In this document: piece after piece, positions 24,395-36,420 of the stretch | Layout of the letters: the number at the start of each line of letters is the position of its first letter | Position numbering within the stretch: the first letter of the stretch is position 1 | Origin: Alisma plantago-aquatica | Lineage: Eukaryota > Streptophyta > Magnoliopsida > Alismatales > Alismataceae | Assembly (NCBI GenBank): GCA_963693085.1 | Contig: OY856412.1 | Coordinates: forward strand, 1,406,828,694 to 1,406,892,693 | Reading direction: 5' to 3' | Length of the DNA: 64,000 nt | Position numbers and translations under genes: made by a program | The notes under the pieces: generated by a model | What the model saw: only the letters and a program-made list of their open reading frames with translations | The model's database searches: none | What the model was told of the DNA's origin: nothing

Positions 24395-25433
24395 CCCAAA
24401 GAGCTTAAGTAGCTCACTTGTGTACTTGGCTTGATTGATGAAGTTCCTCTTTAGTTTGCTTGATTTGAAAGACGAGGAATAACGTGAACACCTATCATAC
24501 TCATTTCAATTTCACTCTGCATAAGATCACTAAATTCTTTGCAAAGATCAAGGTTAGTTCCGTCCAAAAATGATATCATCAACATATATTTGAATGATAA
24601 GAAAATTGTTAGAAGTGTGCTTTAGAAGTAAGGTAGAATCTACTTTGCCCATGATATGCCCATGATCTAACAAAAAGTTCTTTAATGTCTCATACCAAGA
24701 TTGAGGTGCTTGTTTGAGTCCATAGAGAGCTTTTTGCAACAAATAAACATGGTTAGGTAAACTATCATGTTCAAAGCCAAGAGGTTGTGCAACATACACT
24801 TCCTCCTCAATTGTACCATTTAAAAATGCACTTTTAACATCCATTTGATACATAAGAAAGTTTTTATAACTAGCAAAGGAAAGAAACATATGAATGGGCT
24901 CAAATCTAGCTACAGGTGCATATGTTTCATCAAATCTATATCTTTATGTTGATTGTAGACTTGAGCCACTAACCTTACTTTGTTCCTTACCACTTTTCCG
25001 CTTTCATCAAGCTTGTTGTGGTAGACCCATTTGGTGTCAATGATATTTCTATCACTTGGTCTTGGCACTAGGGTCCATACTTTATTCTTTTCAAATTGCT
25101 CCAACTCTTCTTGCATAGCTAGGATCCACTCATCATCCCCAAGAGCTTCCTTGATGTTCTTTGGCTTGAGTTGTGAGATGAAGGCGATGTTGGCTTGTTC
25201 TTTGTTTCATGCAGCCCGCATATTCAATCTTTCAAAAGGATAACCTAAAATCAGCTCTTTTGGATGATTCTTTGCAAATCGGATAGTTGGATCCTTCTTC
25301 TCTTCATCTTTCTCTACTTCTTGAGTGACCATCTATTTTCCCTTTTGAGTGATGTTGAGCTAGTTTAGAATATGAATTACTTCACTTGCAACATCATCAT
25401 TTGGAACAATATCTTTGGGAATAGAGGGGTTAG
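24395..25433 (-). pseudogene. Reverse transcriptase of element B
   Basis: Read on the minus strand from the G1 boundary: a linker segment, then AMQEELEQFEKNKVWTLVPR and TKWVYHNKLDE to 24910. A frameshift follows, then QMDVKSAFLNG, EEVYVAQPLGFEH, YGLKQAPQSW and the catalytic IYVDDIIFG (24889-24554). The KSAFLNG and EEVYVAQP wording is SIRE-like. Stops and shifts make it non-functional. G1 cut the ORF upstream of RT. Confidence 0.92.
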
Positions 25434-25885
25434 TGTGACGACAGTCGCCAAACCGACAAACAAATCATCATTAAATAAGCAGAGTTAAACATAAACAACA
25501 GATTAACAAAAATCACTAAAAATTTAAACCATTTTTCAAAGAGATCCATTCTAAAGAAAACTCTTACTGAAAGGTCCAAAACCTTATATACATCATTATT
25601 CACATTGTACATATCCGGTACATCTCATCTCGAGAATAACATATAACAGTTGCTTTACCAAACTATACATGAGCAACATAAAACCTCGAGGCACATAAGC
25701 CAAAATCTCTTATTGATCATAAAACCAGTATGAACCAACTCCAAGGACATGAGAGTACAGAGAAGACACATAGGACTCATATCAATAAGACGTGACCGAC
25801 AGTACACTCAACCTGAGCTGTCATTGCTGCCTCAACTGTTGTTCTTCCTCTGCAAAAAGGTCTTCACCTTCTCGTGCACGTCCAC

Positions 25886-25949
25886 CTAAAAATTTGGGCC
25901 CCACGGGGGTGAGACTATTGTAATTGTCCCAACGAGAGATATAACTCTC
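25886..25949 (-). promoter_or_regulatory. Acceptor-like LTR module, copy 3 (in G1)
   Basis: The minus strand carries the hairpin GAGAG-TTATAT-CTCTC (25949-25934), then TTGGGACA, then CTCAC opposite 25913-25909, then AAATTTTTAG|G with AG at 25887-25886. A to G spacing is 24 bases. Closely matched in F and G2. Confidence 0.55.
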
Positions 25950-26219
25950 CGCCGACCATATTATTACCACAGTTAATCATTTATAAACTAAGCAGAGGTT
26001 CTTATTATATTAACAGGCAGGATTAATCACTGTATAAACAGAATGAAGTAATCTCCTTTCTTAAGGAGAACATTGCATCTACCCATGGCAGAATTAATAA
26101 TCAACTATCTGCTTTGCAAGGAATGTAAAGAAACATAAATCACATCTATCCACTAAGGATGCATAAAAGAAATGTAACATCAGCCAAATGATTTCTGTAT
26201 TTAAGAAAACATGCTAGGC

Positions 26220-28060
26220 AGCTGATTACACTTTAGAATCACACTTAAGCCCTGAGGAGTATGAGGTATACCACTCATACTCCAACCGACCATTGCGAAG
26301 TCGAAATCGGTTCCATACATAGGTCAATGGAAGAGCCGGACTCCATGACCTCATCCTCCCCAGTCAGTGTGGGTACAAACTGCAGGACATCTCGTGTCAC
26401 TGCTAAAATAGCTAATCCAGGAGTATACTGGAACTTCTCTATGTAGAGCTACAACATCAACTGCACTCTCTTCGGGAGAGAAAGATCTCATGTTTATCTA
26501 ACATCCATCCTGTCCTTCATCATCGGGAGATTCGTGATACATCCATCCCGACACATATAATGAAGGATTGAGAGATCTCGTGTTTATCTCACGTCAATCC
26601 AACATTAGGGCGTACAAATATTTTCACCCATCACCCCCGCATATTCAAAAATATGCGATCTCTGGATTATGCCACGGAGCAACCCGTTTCACCATCACCA
26701 ACTACTGACGATGATGGATCTATGGCCAGGGATCTACATGATAAGATTTCACTTGGTTAATTAAGTACATTTCTGTATTCTTTTAGCATCGGTAAAGTTT
26801 CAATCAAGAATTATTATGACAAATGCTACAAAGAAAGGTGTAATACGTTTATCACATTCTTTTCATATCTTTAAATCACATGATACTTGGGATCTCAGTC
26901 CCTTTTCATGTTACTGGGAATTCATCACATAACATTGTTACCTCTGTAACTGGTAACCATTACCTCTAGGTCCTTAGACCAAGGTATTCATTTCACTTGT
27001 TGTACAAGTATTCTCATGGCTCATAAGGCCATTCACATCTTGTCACCTCTCACTAGGAAACAACTTATTCACATGGCTCACAAGGCCATTCACATCTTGT
27101 CACCTCTCACTAGGCAACAACTTATTCACATGGCTCACAAGGCCATTCACATCTTGTCACCTCTCACTAGGCAACAACTTATTCACATGTCTCACAAGGC
27201 CATTACACATCATACTTGTTATACAAGTATTTAACATGCCTTACAAGGCTTATGCAATAAGAGAAATACAACCTTCCCATCATTAGGGTTAGGATTTTCC
27301 TTTCTTATCGATTAGGGTTTCTCTTACTTATCATTACCCTTCATTAGGGTTAGGGTTTTCCATTATTAATCATTTAGGTTTTCAAGGTCATATTATCAAT
27401 GATCAAACCCTAATTCATTGCCCCCACACATCTAGGAGCAAACATTGATATCATAAGTATTTAATCATACTTATTTATTCTCACCATTTATCATTAAATG
27501 AATCATCAACACAAGGTATGGGTTCGTCTCTCATCCTTACCAGAGTATGATTACATCATACTTTATTAACTTGGCTTAACACTTTCTCAAGGTATGTTAG
27601 CCTACACTTATCAAAGTGCATTAATCACATTCCATCTCAATGTAACAATTTACATGACACACTTCATGTGTTACTCATCCAAGTATATTGGATTTAAGGT
27701 GCATCAAGGTACATCAACCTTGAAGTGTTGGATGTGATATCTATCATGTCTTGATGTATCACTTCCCTCATCACTTTTAACTTTCTTAAGTTCATCAACT
27801 TATCTTGTATTAGGGTATTTCCCATCCTAATACTTTATGCACCAACCTATCACATTTATCATGTAATGTATTGGTCACAAGTCACACATTTGAATTATTC
27901 AACCATCATTAATGATATGGACTCATCTTGGATTAAGGCATTAAGGTTGTCCATTAACAACCACTCTGGGTGCTTCACCTATCAAGGTATTAGCCACGCC
28001 ATTACTTGGTGCTACACAAATCACTCCTAAGAGTGTCTTACTCTCACCTTTACAAGGTAT
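26220..28060. repeat. Dense field of non-identical short hairpins in G1
   Basis: Dozens of adjacent inverted repeats with unrelated stems. Examples: GGAGTATGAG...CTCATACTCC (about 26257), GTTAC-CTCT-GTAAC (about 26937), TACCT..GGTC..GACC..AGGTA (about 26962), ATACTTG-TTAT-ACAAGTAT (about 27211), GTATTAGG...CCTAATAC (about 27809), GGTTGT...ACAACC (about 27944) and CACTC-CTAA-GAGTG (about 28021). The density is far above what I see in 13600-16300. No protein-coding reading is supported. Confidence 0.6.
27016..27204 (+). repeat. 57-bp tandem repeat in G1
   Basis: Three full units start at 27016, 27073 and 27130, plus a partial fourth. Each opens with the hairpin ATGGC-TCACAAG-GCCAT. Because 57 is a multiple of three, a 72-codon ORF appears, but it is only the repeat read as protein. 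G2 has about three degenerate copies at 46596-46790. Confidence 0.85.
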
Positions 28061-28084
28061 ATAGGGTTAAATCATATGCATGTA

Positions 28085-28700
28085 TTCACCATATCGGGTT
28101 GTAGGTCTCTAGATACCACTGTATCAGGTTGGAGGTGTATGAACACTCATCATATCGGGTTAGGATTTGCACTTGTCTCCATATCGGGCATGAGGTACCT
28201 TCTTGACCTCATATCGGGTACAAGATATATGTATGTGTCGCCCATGATACTTATAAGGTATCAACCCATCACCATGTCGGGCTAGAAGTACATCCAATCA
28301 CCCTATCGGGCTAATCATCATCTAGGGTTAGCCATGATGGGTTAGGGTTACCATATCATCTAGGGTTGTGTATCGTGCAACCCTATCGTGAAACCATGTC
28401 ATGCAACCATGTCGTGAAACCATGTCATGCAACCATGTATATCATGCAATAACACTTGTTACTCTTTACTTATATCGGGTTACCCAAATTAGGGTTTCTT
28501 GTCATCTTACAAGTATACAATTAACCTTGTATCGTGCATGGAGTCTATACTTGACTCCCTATCATGCAAGCATCTTATGCAAGAATATCATGTAACATCT
28601 TGTGCAACATTTTGTGCAAGACATATTGGGCAAGTCATACCCATATCGGGTTATAACTACTTGTATTTATACTTGAACTCGATATCACTTTTACAAAGTG
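28085..28700. repeat. ATATCGGG / ATCGTGCAA motif array in G1
   Basis: The motif ATATCGGGTT (or its variant TATCGTGCAA) recurs every 25-45 bp, with different sequence between copies. In G2 the reverse form CCCGATAT or GCACGATAT recurs at 45420-45900. It lies inside the candidate intron. Confidence 0.55.
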
Positions 28701-29091
28701 ACACCATCTTCTTCAAGCTCTAGACCTTTGTTCTAACGATATAATTCATGGTAACAGGTCTAAGAAACTACTAGAACTCATAATTTCATCAACTATTTCA
28801 GGAAATTTCAGTATTAAAAGTATTTCACTAATCATAACAATTTAGGTGAAGAATAATAACATGGTTGAGTTCAAGTTATATAACCCGCCTTAAGAACCAC
28901 TTCAAAGCTTCAAGCTCCAAAGATCCATGTTCCTAAGGTTGAAGATGACTTTATCAAAGGTCCAAGGCTCGTTCACAACTCCTTCATATACAAGGAATCA
29001 CCATGGATAAGCAATTGGTGAAGAAGAACAGAAAGGTAGATCATAACCCTAATTCCATGCTTCAATTCAAGCTTGAAGACAACTATATCTT

Positions 29092-29100
29092 ACCTTAGGG
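29092..29100 (-). promoter_or_regulatory. Donor-like site in G1
   Basis: The minus strand reads CCCTAAG|GTAAGATA with GT at 29093-29092. At the aligned place G2 has CCCTAAG|GTGAGGATA. Both satisfy the AAG|GTRAG donor consensus although neighbouring bases differ. Confidence 0.45.
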
Positions 29101-29144
29101 TTAAGTTTTGAGTTCCTTATCTCCTTGGACGACACCCTAAAACT

Positions 29145-29545
29145 CTTTGGCGATATGTACTTCCTCTTGGCCGACACAACTTTGCTTGTGTCTGATACCC
29201 CCTCACTTGTTGCCAAAATATCTTCAATTGGCCGATATCAACTTGCTATGGGCAATATCAACATGCTATGGCCGATATACTTGCTATGGCCGATACCCAA
29301 GGCCTATGCACGATACCCTTGTGCTCTTGAACGACATGCCACCCCTCTTGCACGATATGATACTCGCTTTCATGATATGGCACTCACTTGCAGTCAAAAC
29401 ACTTCACTCTATGGTCGATATCACCCTATATGGCCGATATCACCTACTTGGGTGATATGGTCTTGCCGTGGGTGATATACCAAGGCCCATGCAAGATACC
29501 AAAACATCCCTTCACGATATGGGATCTCTATGCACGATACCTTAG
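29145..29545 (-). repeat. GGCCGATAT motif array in G1 leader
   Basis: About 15 copies of (G/C)CGATA(T/C) at 18-35-bp spacing, for example CTATGGCCGATATACTTG. It lies between the TATA box and the donor-like site on the minus strand. G2 has the same array at 44625-45010. The two 100-codon ORFs here are translations of the repeat. Confidence 0.6.
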
Positions 29546-29597
29546 GGTAGGAGGGTGTTAAGGGTCGCAAAATTGCACCAAGGGGTGAAACTAGGGG

Positions 29598-29605
29598 TAT
29601 ATATA
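29598..29605 (-). promoter_or_regulatory. TATA box of G1
   Basis: TATATATA on the minus strand, followed by CCCCTAGTTTCACCCC. Identical wording is in G2 at 44548-44569. About 910 bp from the LTR end, defining U3. Confidence 0.6.
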
Positions 29606-29663
29606 CTTGTTGATCATGAAGAAAGGCAAAAATGAGGTGTCAACATTTTGAGCTAGTAGGTGC

Positions 29664-29699
29664 CACGTGTCATGCATGGGTGACACGTGTACATGCATG
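29664..29699 (-). promoter_or_regulatory. G-box and RY cluster upstream of the G1 TATA
   Basis: CACGTG at 29664-29669 and 29684-29689, exactly 20 bp apart, with CATGCATG between them (29671-29678) and again at 29692-29699. The arrangement is conserved in G2. G-boxes bind bZIP and bHLH factors; CATGCATG is the RY element bound by ABI3/FUS3/LEC2-type B3 factors. Confidence 0.6.
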
Positions 29700-30522
29700 C
29701 ATCAACATTTATCTTGTCTTGAAAAATGGTTGAGGAGCATCTTGAGATGCAAATTCGTCCATTACTTATCCATTTGGATAAGTCATCTAGGTTTAATTAC
29801 TATTTTAAGTCAAGCCGATACACTTTTTCTAAGGAAACTTGTTGGCCGTCACACCTCACCTCCTTGAGGTGATTTGCACGATATGGACTTTTCCAAGAGT
29901 CCACAAAACGATATGGGACACCTCCTTGGGCTCCATGGCCGATAGGCACTCATATATAAGCTTTTCAACTTGATACAACTCAAGTTAAGCTTCCAAATTC
30001 AACCCTTTTTCTTGGTCATTTCATCACCAAGAGTATCATCATTCATAACTGATCCAAACATGGTGTCTCATTCATTATCTCTCCTCTAAATGATACTAGT
30101 ATGAAGTAGGAACACTCTATAGGTGGTAATTTTCATATCAACCCCACATTTTGGGTAAATTACAATTTGTAGTAAAATCGGTGCTCAAGGTACCAACATT
30201 GTTCAAACAAGTTCAAACTTGGAATTTAGGCTTCCCAAAAGCCACCACCTTGCATAATTCTCTCTATAATGATGATACAACACATTAGGCATGTTTAAAA
30301 TGTGACATTTTGCATTATAGCCCCTCAATTTGGGTAAATTGCACTTTGGTCCAAAATAAAGGAAAATTGCTCAAACAACATTCAATCGGGACCAAACTTG
30401 AAACATGAGTGTGTCACATGATAACAAAGCACCTTATAGGATTATATTAAAGTTCTAATCAACTTTATTAGCCAAAACAAATAGGGTTACCTCATAACCC
30501 AGGTCAGGGTCGTTACAGTTAG

Positions 30523-31262
30523 TCTCAATAACTTAACATTTATAGATTCTTCTACTTTAGCTAGATCAATATTAAACACTCTATAAGCCTTGCTAGTAGT
30601 GCCATAGCTAAGAAGGAAAGCCTTGTAAGATTTTAGATCAACATGTCAAGAGAATATTTTGTATTCAAAACAAAACAAGGACATCCAAAAACATGGAAAT
30701 ACTTGATTGAAGGCTTCCTACCACGCCATAGCTTATAGGGGTTTTTCTTCAAAGAAGGATGTGTAAAGACCCGATTTTGCACAATGCATGACGTACTGAC
30801 AGCTTTGGCCCAAAAATTCTTTGGAGTGTCATACTCTAAAATCATGGTCTGAGACATCTCATGTAGTGACCTATTCTTCTTCTCTATAACCCTGTTTTGT
30901 TGAGATGTTCGAGGTGAAAAAAAATTATGTGCATAACCAGATTCTTGATAAAAACGTTCAAAAATATCATTGTCAAATTCTCCCCCATGATCACTACAGA
31001 TGGAAACGATGCGACAAGAAGCCTCATTCTCAACTCGTTAGCAAAAACTCAAGAAAACATCAAGCATATCACTCTTGGAAACGAGAAATAAGGTCCAAGT
31101 ATATCTCGAGAAATCATCGACAATAACAAGGCAATACTTGGAACCACGAAGTGATTGAGTTCTCATTGGTCCAAATAGATCAATGTGAAGAAGTTCAAGA
31201 GCTCTCTTGGTACTAAGGAATCCTTTGGATTTGAAGGAGGACATGGTTTTCTTTCCTTGGGT
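30523..31262 (-). pseudogene. Integrase of element B
   Basis: Minus strand: HIDLFGPMRTQS gives the first catalytic Asp (ORF 31244-31038). A shifted stretch supplies CSDHGGEFDN with the second Asp, then VIEKKNRSLHEM with the catalytic Glu, then FWAKAVSTSCIVQNR, YKLWRGRKPSIKYFHVFGCP and SYKAFLLSYG. The set D,D-E is visible but spread over two or more frames. The coding sequence stops at G1 and resumes at 25433. Confidence 0.9.
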
Positions 31263-31775
31263 ACAAGGTTGGCATTCCTAATCCTTTTCAAAATCCAATT
31301 TGGGATGTCCCTTGACCAAGTTCTTTTTGCTCAACTTCTTCAACTGATGTGTATTTACATGACCAAGCTGATGATGCCAAAGAGAAATATCATTCAAATT
31401 GACTACTACACGTCTACCAACAACATGCTTAATAGATTCAAGCACAATTACATAAAGATTACCACTTCTTGTTCCCTTATATATAGCTTGATAGATGAGG
31501 GAATCTAGAATCAAACATTCAAAGGAAGTAAATAACACAAGGTAGCCATTGTCACATAATTTACTGACACTAATTAAATTGTGATGTAGGCCATCCACAA
31601 AAATAATATTCTTGATACACAAAGATTCACCTACATCACCCTCACCTTTGACCTTACCTTTCTTGTTGTCCCCAAAGGTAACCAAACCTCCTTTCTTTTT
31701 GGTGAAGTTGTTGAAATGGCTTACATCACCTATCATATGCTTAGTGTAGCCACTATCAACAATCTATCTTCCTTT
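31263..31775 (-). pseudogene. Protease and GAG pre-integrase of element B
   Basis: The aspartic protease motif VDSGYTKHMIGD precedes and joins ORF 31736-31278 (CIKNIIFVDGLHHNLISVS), with a stop codon just upstream of the motif. The pre-integrase zinc-binding start is LWHHQLGHVN and continues to the integrase. DSG is an accepted active-site triplet. Confidence 0.85.
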
Positions 31776-32762
31776 TTCCAGCAATAAAGGAGAGTGTTGG
31801 TTCCCAACTCTAACTTTGGGATCCGGAGTTAGCTTGGGGACCCATTTCATCTTTGGGTTGGTCTTCTTAGGCTTGTAAGGACAATAAGTAGAGTAATGAT
31901 CATCACACTTACAGTAAGAACAAACCATAGGATTCTTAGTGTCATAAGACTCTCCAACAATGAAAGAGGTCTCCTTGCTCTTTTTCTTACCCTTGGCTTT
32001 GTTCTTGCCCTTTGGATCTCCCTCTACAAATCCCAAACCACTAGTACCGCTTTGTTTGGTAGAATGGTCAAGGATTTCATTTCGGGAGTTTTTCCCTTTG
32101 AGGAACTTCTATAGAGATGCCCTAAGTCTATGATTGCCATCATTTAGAGATATGATAGTAGAAGACAAACTATCAAAATCATCTCTAGCATGAACAAGGT
32201 CAGCCTCTAGACAAAGGGCTTTAGTCAAATAAGAATCTTTCTCAAGAGAAATAGAAGAAATATCATTACTAGGAAAGATAGGTCTATAAGATAAATCATT
32301 AAATTGACCAAGAAACCTAACATTTTCATACTTAATCATTTCAATTTCCTTAAGTTAAACATCTATATCATCCTTACGAGCATCAATAAGAAGCTTAAAT
32401 TCCGCATTTTTAGTTTTAAGGGTTTCAAGCTACTTTTGGCACTTTTAGTTATCTTCCTTAAGAGTTTCAATATTCTTAATATAGACACCATTCTCTACCT
32501 AAACTCCATTATATTGGAGCCCAAGATCAAGATATTGGTCTTGCAAGTTATCAATGCTCTCAAGATGAGTTTTCTCATTAAGCTCAAGAATTTCAAGTTT
32601 AGCATACAATCATCGATAATTTTTCTTAACCTTTTTCTTTTAGATTTACACTTAGAAAAAGAAGAATGGGTAGAAACAAGCATATCAATAAGAGTTTCCT
32701 TAGATAACTCATGTATGCTTACCTCACTTACCTCACCAATTTCTTCACTAGTAGAGGCCATG
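31764..32762 (-). pseudogene. Gag C-terminal region of element B
   Basis: Begins near MASTSEEIGEVSEVS and breaks into several frames. It includes an EKDSYLTKALCLEADLVHARDD segment (32339-32109) and a second zinc knuckle, CSYCKCDDHYSTYC, followed by WVPKLTP (32036-31764). Element C encodes the same segment in one frame (DSYMTKDVCLEIYLVHARDD, CNYCNEIGHYSTCC, WVAKLTP), which confirms the reading. It is Lys-, Ser- and Leu-rich and probably coiled coil. Confidence 0.75.
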
Positions 32763-32875
32763 AGTGCAAGGTGGCACTCTCCATCTTCTTTAGAGCTAGA
32801 GCCACTTGAGGATGATTCCTCCCAAGCTGCATGAGTTGCATTCTTGTGTCTTTTCTCCTTCCTATCCTTCCTCTT

Positions 32876-33839
32876 TTACCTGCTCTCCTTCTTATACTCT
32901 TCCTCCTTCTTTGAGCTGCCTTTAGAATGTGACTTTCTGGACTTGGTACATTCACTCTTGTAGTGTCCCTTTTGTCCACACTTGTAGCATATAGAAGTAG
33001 AGGAGGGGGATTGCTTTCCCTTGAAGTGCTTGCCCTTGATGTATTTGGCTTCATGCTCACTTGGGACATCATCTTCACTAGAGGAGGAAGGAGAAATCCG
33101 GCAAGCAAGTTTTTGTTCAAGGATGACTACCTCCACTTGTTCTTTGAAAGCACTATCTTTGATCTTCTTGGCTTCCTTATCTTCTTATTTGGCTTCTTCT
33201 TCTTTCTTGTCAATCCTTGGCTAATGAGCTTGTAGGTTGCCAATGAGCTCTTCAGTTGGGATGTCACCAACACTCGTCACTTCTTCAATGGAGGTCACCT
33301 TTGACTCCCATCTCTTTGGTAAAGTCCTCAAGATCTTGGAGTTGATTACACCTCTATTTAAAGTTTTGCCCAAAGCAGCTAGGCCATTGATGATGACATT
33401 GAGCCTAGAGTACATCTCCACAATCCCTTCTTTCTTGCCCATCTTGAAGTTCTCTAGAAGGTTGTTCAGCATGTAGATCTTAGCCTCTTTGACTTGCTTT
33501 GTGCCCTCATAGGTAATGCAGAATTGATCCCAAATATAATAGGCGGTGTCCCAATATGAGATGTGGTTGAAATCCGTTGGGGGTAAGGGCTGCATAGAGG
33601 ATGCTTATGGCTTTGGCATTGAGATGGGCTTATTTAAGTGAAACTTCACTCCATGTTGCAACAGCTCTGGTTAGCTCCTTGTATGGTGTGACCATCACCT
33701 TCCACATATCAAAGTTCATGCCTTGAATGTAGAACTACATACGCCTCTTCCAACAGAGGAAGTTGGTGCCATCAAAGACCAAAAGACGCATGGAGAAGCC
33801 TCCCTCTAGGTTGAGTGAACCAAGTAGGTTGTCACTCAT
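32876..33839 (-). pseudogene. Gag N-terminal region of element B
   Basis: ATG at 33839 begins MSDNLLGSLNLEGG. Two stops follow in the first 80 codons, then a one-base change in a run of five C near 33578 shifts the frame. ORF 33595-33221 is the UBN2-type gag core (TYEGTKQVKEAKIYML, LRTLPKRWESKVTSIEE). ORF 33136-32876 carries the first knuckle, CYKCGQKGHYKSEC. Gag forms the particle and packages RNA. Confidence 0.88.
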
Positions 33840-33870
33840 CTTCTCATCTCATGGGAGATTGTTGGAGAAG

Positions 33871-33889
33871 ATTCTTGGCTTTGATATCA
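33871..33889 (-). other. Primer-binding site of element B
   Basis: The minus strand reads TGATATCAAAGCCAAGAAT, starting two bases after the LTR end. It is a decayed initiator-Met type site. Confidence 0.75.
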
Positions 33890-33891
33890 CT

Positions 33892-35318
33892 TGTTGGATT
33901 TAGGGCTCTAGAGGGGGGTGAATAGAGCTTCAAAATTATCACAAGATAAGTTAGACCTTCAAATTATATCAATTAAAACTGATAACTTAAGTGCAATTTG
34001 AAGTCCAAACTAACAAGCTTAGCAAGGATGAGAGAAAATGAAATAAGCACTTGGACAAGTTTGTTTAGAGTGGTTCCACTCTCCAAACTAGGAGAGAGTC
34101 TATCCACCATCTAGAGAGGTCAACCTCTACAACTTTGCAAGTTCTTTCCTCTATATATTGACTTATAAGAGTTACAACACAAGACCCACCTAAGGACTTA
34201 CCTATCCATTACAAAGAGTCTTAAACCTTACCAAGGACTTACCCACTTTGCAAAGAGTCTTCCGCCTTCTTCCAAGGAATTACCTACTCTTGCACAAGTC
34301 TTAATCCTTCAAGGAATTACCCACTATTCTTGGATCTTCAGCCTTTGCCTAGATAAGATCTTCACCTCTTCTTCAACCTTGAAGAAGAATAGAAATAGGT
34401 CACCTTCACTCGCAGTAGCTTGCTTCACATTTGATTCTTTGAAAGAAGGGGTAGGGAAGGTGGAATGGAATGAGAGATTTATAAGCACAAGGAAGTAGCT
34501 CTCTTACAACTAGCCTAACTCACTCATAATCACGAAGTGCTTTGTAAATGAGAGAGAGAAAGGGGCTCAAGGAGTTGCAACACACTCAACTATAGCAAGG
34601 ACTTAGAATAGAATGAATGAGAAAACTTGGAATGAACTCCAAGGGGTCCTATTTATAGATGGGGGTGTTCCCTTGAGTGTGGGATCACTTAGGGGCAAAA
34701 TATAGCAATTTTCCAAGTTGCAACAGATCTATTCTCGCTCAAAACAACTCACCAATGGTTATAATTACTTTTTCTATGATTTTCATATAGTATATTTGGT
34801 CGAGTTTCAATTAAGATAACTCGACCGATCCACTAAGAGACAAAGCCAATTTTCAAATGATCGACCGATTTATTTTGGGAAACTCGATCGATGAGATAAA
34901 ATTAGTTTTTCTCAGTGAGTCAGTCAGTCGAGTTATGTGAGTGTGCAACTCAACCGATTGGTCTCTTCAGAAAATTCATCACTGGATCAGTTGAGTTTCC
35001 AACTCGACTGATAAACAACATGTGACAAATTTTCTAAATTGACATTTGAGTGATCAAACGTTGGAATTAAGTATCCCTAATTTTTTTATCTTCTTAGTTA
35101 CAAGTCATATCATCTCTAAGGTCATTTGGAGTGATTTCCCAAAATGTGCACTTGCATTGCTTTTGACTTGAACTTGAACAAGCTAGGGGTTGTGTAATTT
35201 GATCCTTTTCATGTACCTAAAGCCTAAAATCAATCTTGAACAAACATATTAGATACATAGGAATGGAATGGTTAAGTCATTATCAAAATATGGATGATGT
35301 AGAACTCTCAAGTCAACA
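33892..35318 (-). repeat. 5' LTR of element B
   Basis: 1427 bp, partner of 16315-17760. Carries the four-hairpin group (about 34798-35012) and a minus-strand TATAAATA (near 34649) downstream of it. Its right edge abuts the purine tract of element I. Confidence 0.9.
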
Positions 35319-36420
35319 CACTCCACCCCCTAAAGAGGATTTCATCCTCAAGATATCACCATATAGATCATTGTGTCATTAACTTATCTTTCTCCTTCAT
35401 ATGTGATTGGTGTAAATTGATAAAATTAGTATGGTGTATTTAGGTGCACCCATGACTAGGTTCACACAACCCTATTGTTGGTTTAAGATCATGTAGGACA
35501 AAGTGTGAAAGGATACCCCTTAAAAGGGTTCATATACCTTTGAACATCCATTTATACATACAAAAGGTGAGTCAACTAGATCATACATAGTTACAACTTC
35601 TACTCAACCACAGTTTCACTTCAAAATTTAGGGTTTAGGGTTCGCCATCACCATTTAAATTATTAAACTCTAAGAAATCCTTTATATATTCATCATTCCT
35701 TATGTGATGACTTGACTTGATATATCTTCAATGAATCTATGAACCTTTCTTTTTATACATATAATATTATAATGAAAAATAATTTTAACAAAGAAAGCTT
35801 GTGATATAAACTAAAATGGCTCCAAAAACTAAAGAAAGGATAAGACACCGCCCGTAAAATTTCAACTAACTATTTAACAATCACGACTTTCTTGGATATG
35901 TACTGCTTCTTATAGTGCTTAAGAGGGTATACCAAAAGCATCCCCTCGAAGGTCAATTCCAATGATAGAATCCAATTGTCTTCTTATCAACCATTTCTAA
36001 CTCACTTTCACCCTTAGATTAAGGTGGTTGCATCTTCACAAAGTTAATTAAGGTGTACTCCTTCAGCTTATCAACAACCTGAATGGTGTTCCAATTTCCC
36101 ACCATCATCATGGTGAGAAATTATCAAACCAAGGCCAAATCCTACTCACAAGGAAAGGGGACCTGAGTAGCAGATGCATAGTTGAAAATTGCATCAACTC
36201 ATGATTTGTCTCTAGGTATACTTTGGAAACTTAGGGTGTTCAATGGGAGGTTCAACAACAACATGCCATAACAGGTTTCTACCGTGTAGAGTAATCCTCC
36301 TTGACATGAGACATTGGTGTAGTGTTGATGTCCTCAAACAGCTTGTCCCCCATGAAAAAATGTACTATATAAAGGATCATATAAGGAAAAATTTCAAGAT
36401 AGTTTATTGGTTGTAAACAC

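Larger units (their letters stand above)
25434..30517 (-). mobile_element. Insertion G1: giant solo LTR
   Basis: 5084 bp, flanked by GTTAG (25429-25433 and 30518-30522), splitting the pol of element B between integrase and RT. The plus strand begins TGTGACGACAGTCGCC and ends GGTCAGGGTCGTTACA. It matches G2 (43636-49005) in inverted orientation. There is no ORF with a domain and no primer-binding site or purine tract, hence a solo LTR. TATA, G-box/RY sites and the acceptor-like module place U3 on the right (minus-strand transcription). Confidence 0.9.
16315..35318 (-). mobile_element. Element B: SIRE-like Ty1/copia with two nested insertions
   Basis: 19,004 bp as found, about 10.95 kb after removing H and G1 with their duplications. 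LTRs lie at 16315-17760 and 33892-35318. The interior on the minus strand carries gag (UBN2-type and CCHC knuckles), protease, integrase, RT and RNase H, then an accessory ORF before the 3' LTR. Long LTRs and a 3' extra ORF point to the SIRE/Maximus lineage. Reading frames hold many stops and frameshifts. The 5-bp flanks differ (AACCA left, CACTC right), so one edge has been altered. Confidence 0.9.

Noticed and set aside
27016..27234. 72-codon ORF with a 19-residue repeat
   Set aside because: A translation of the 57-bp repeat; the G2 copy does not preserve the frame.
25434..30517. G1 as two separate elements
   Set aside because: A single 5-bp duplication at the outer ends and collinearity with the inverted G2 show one unit.
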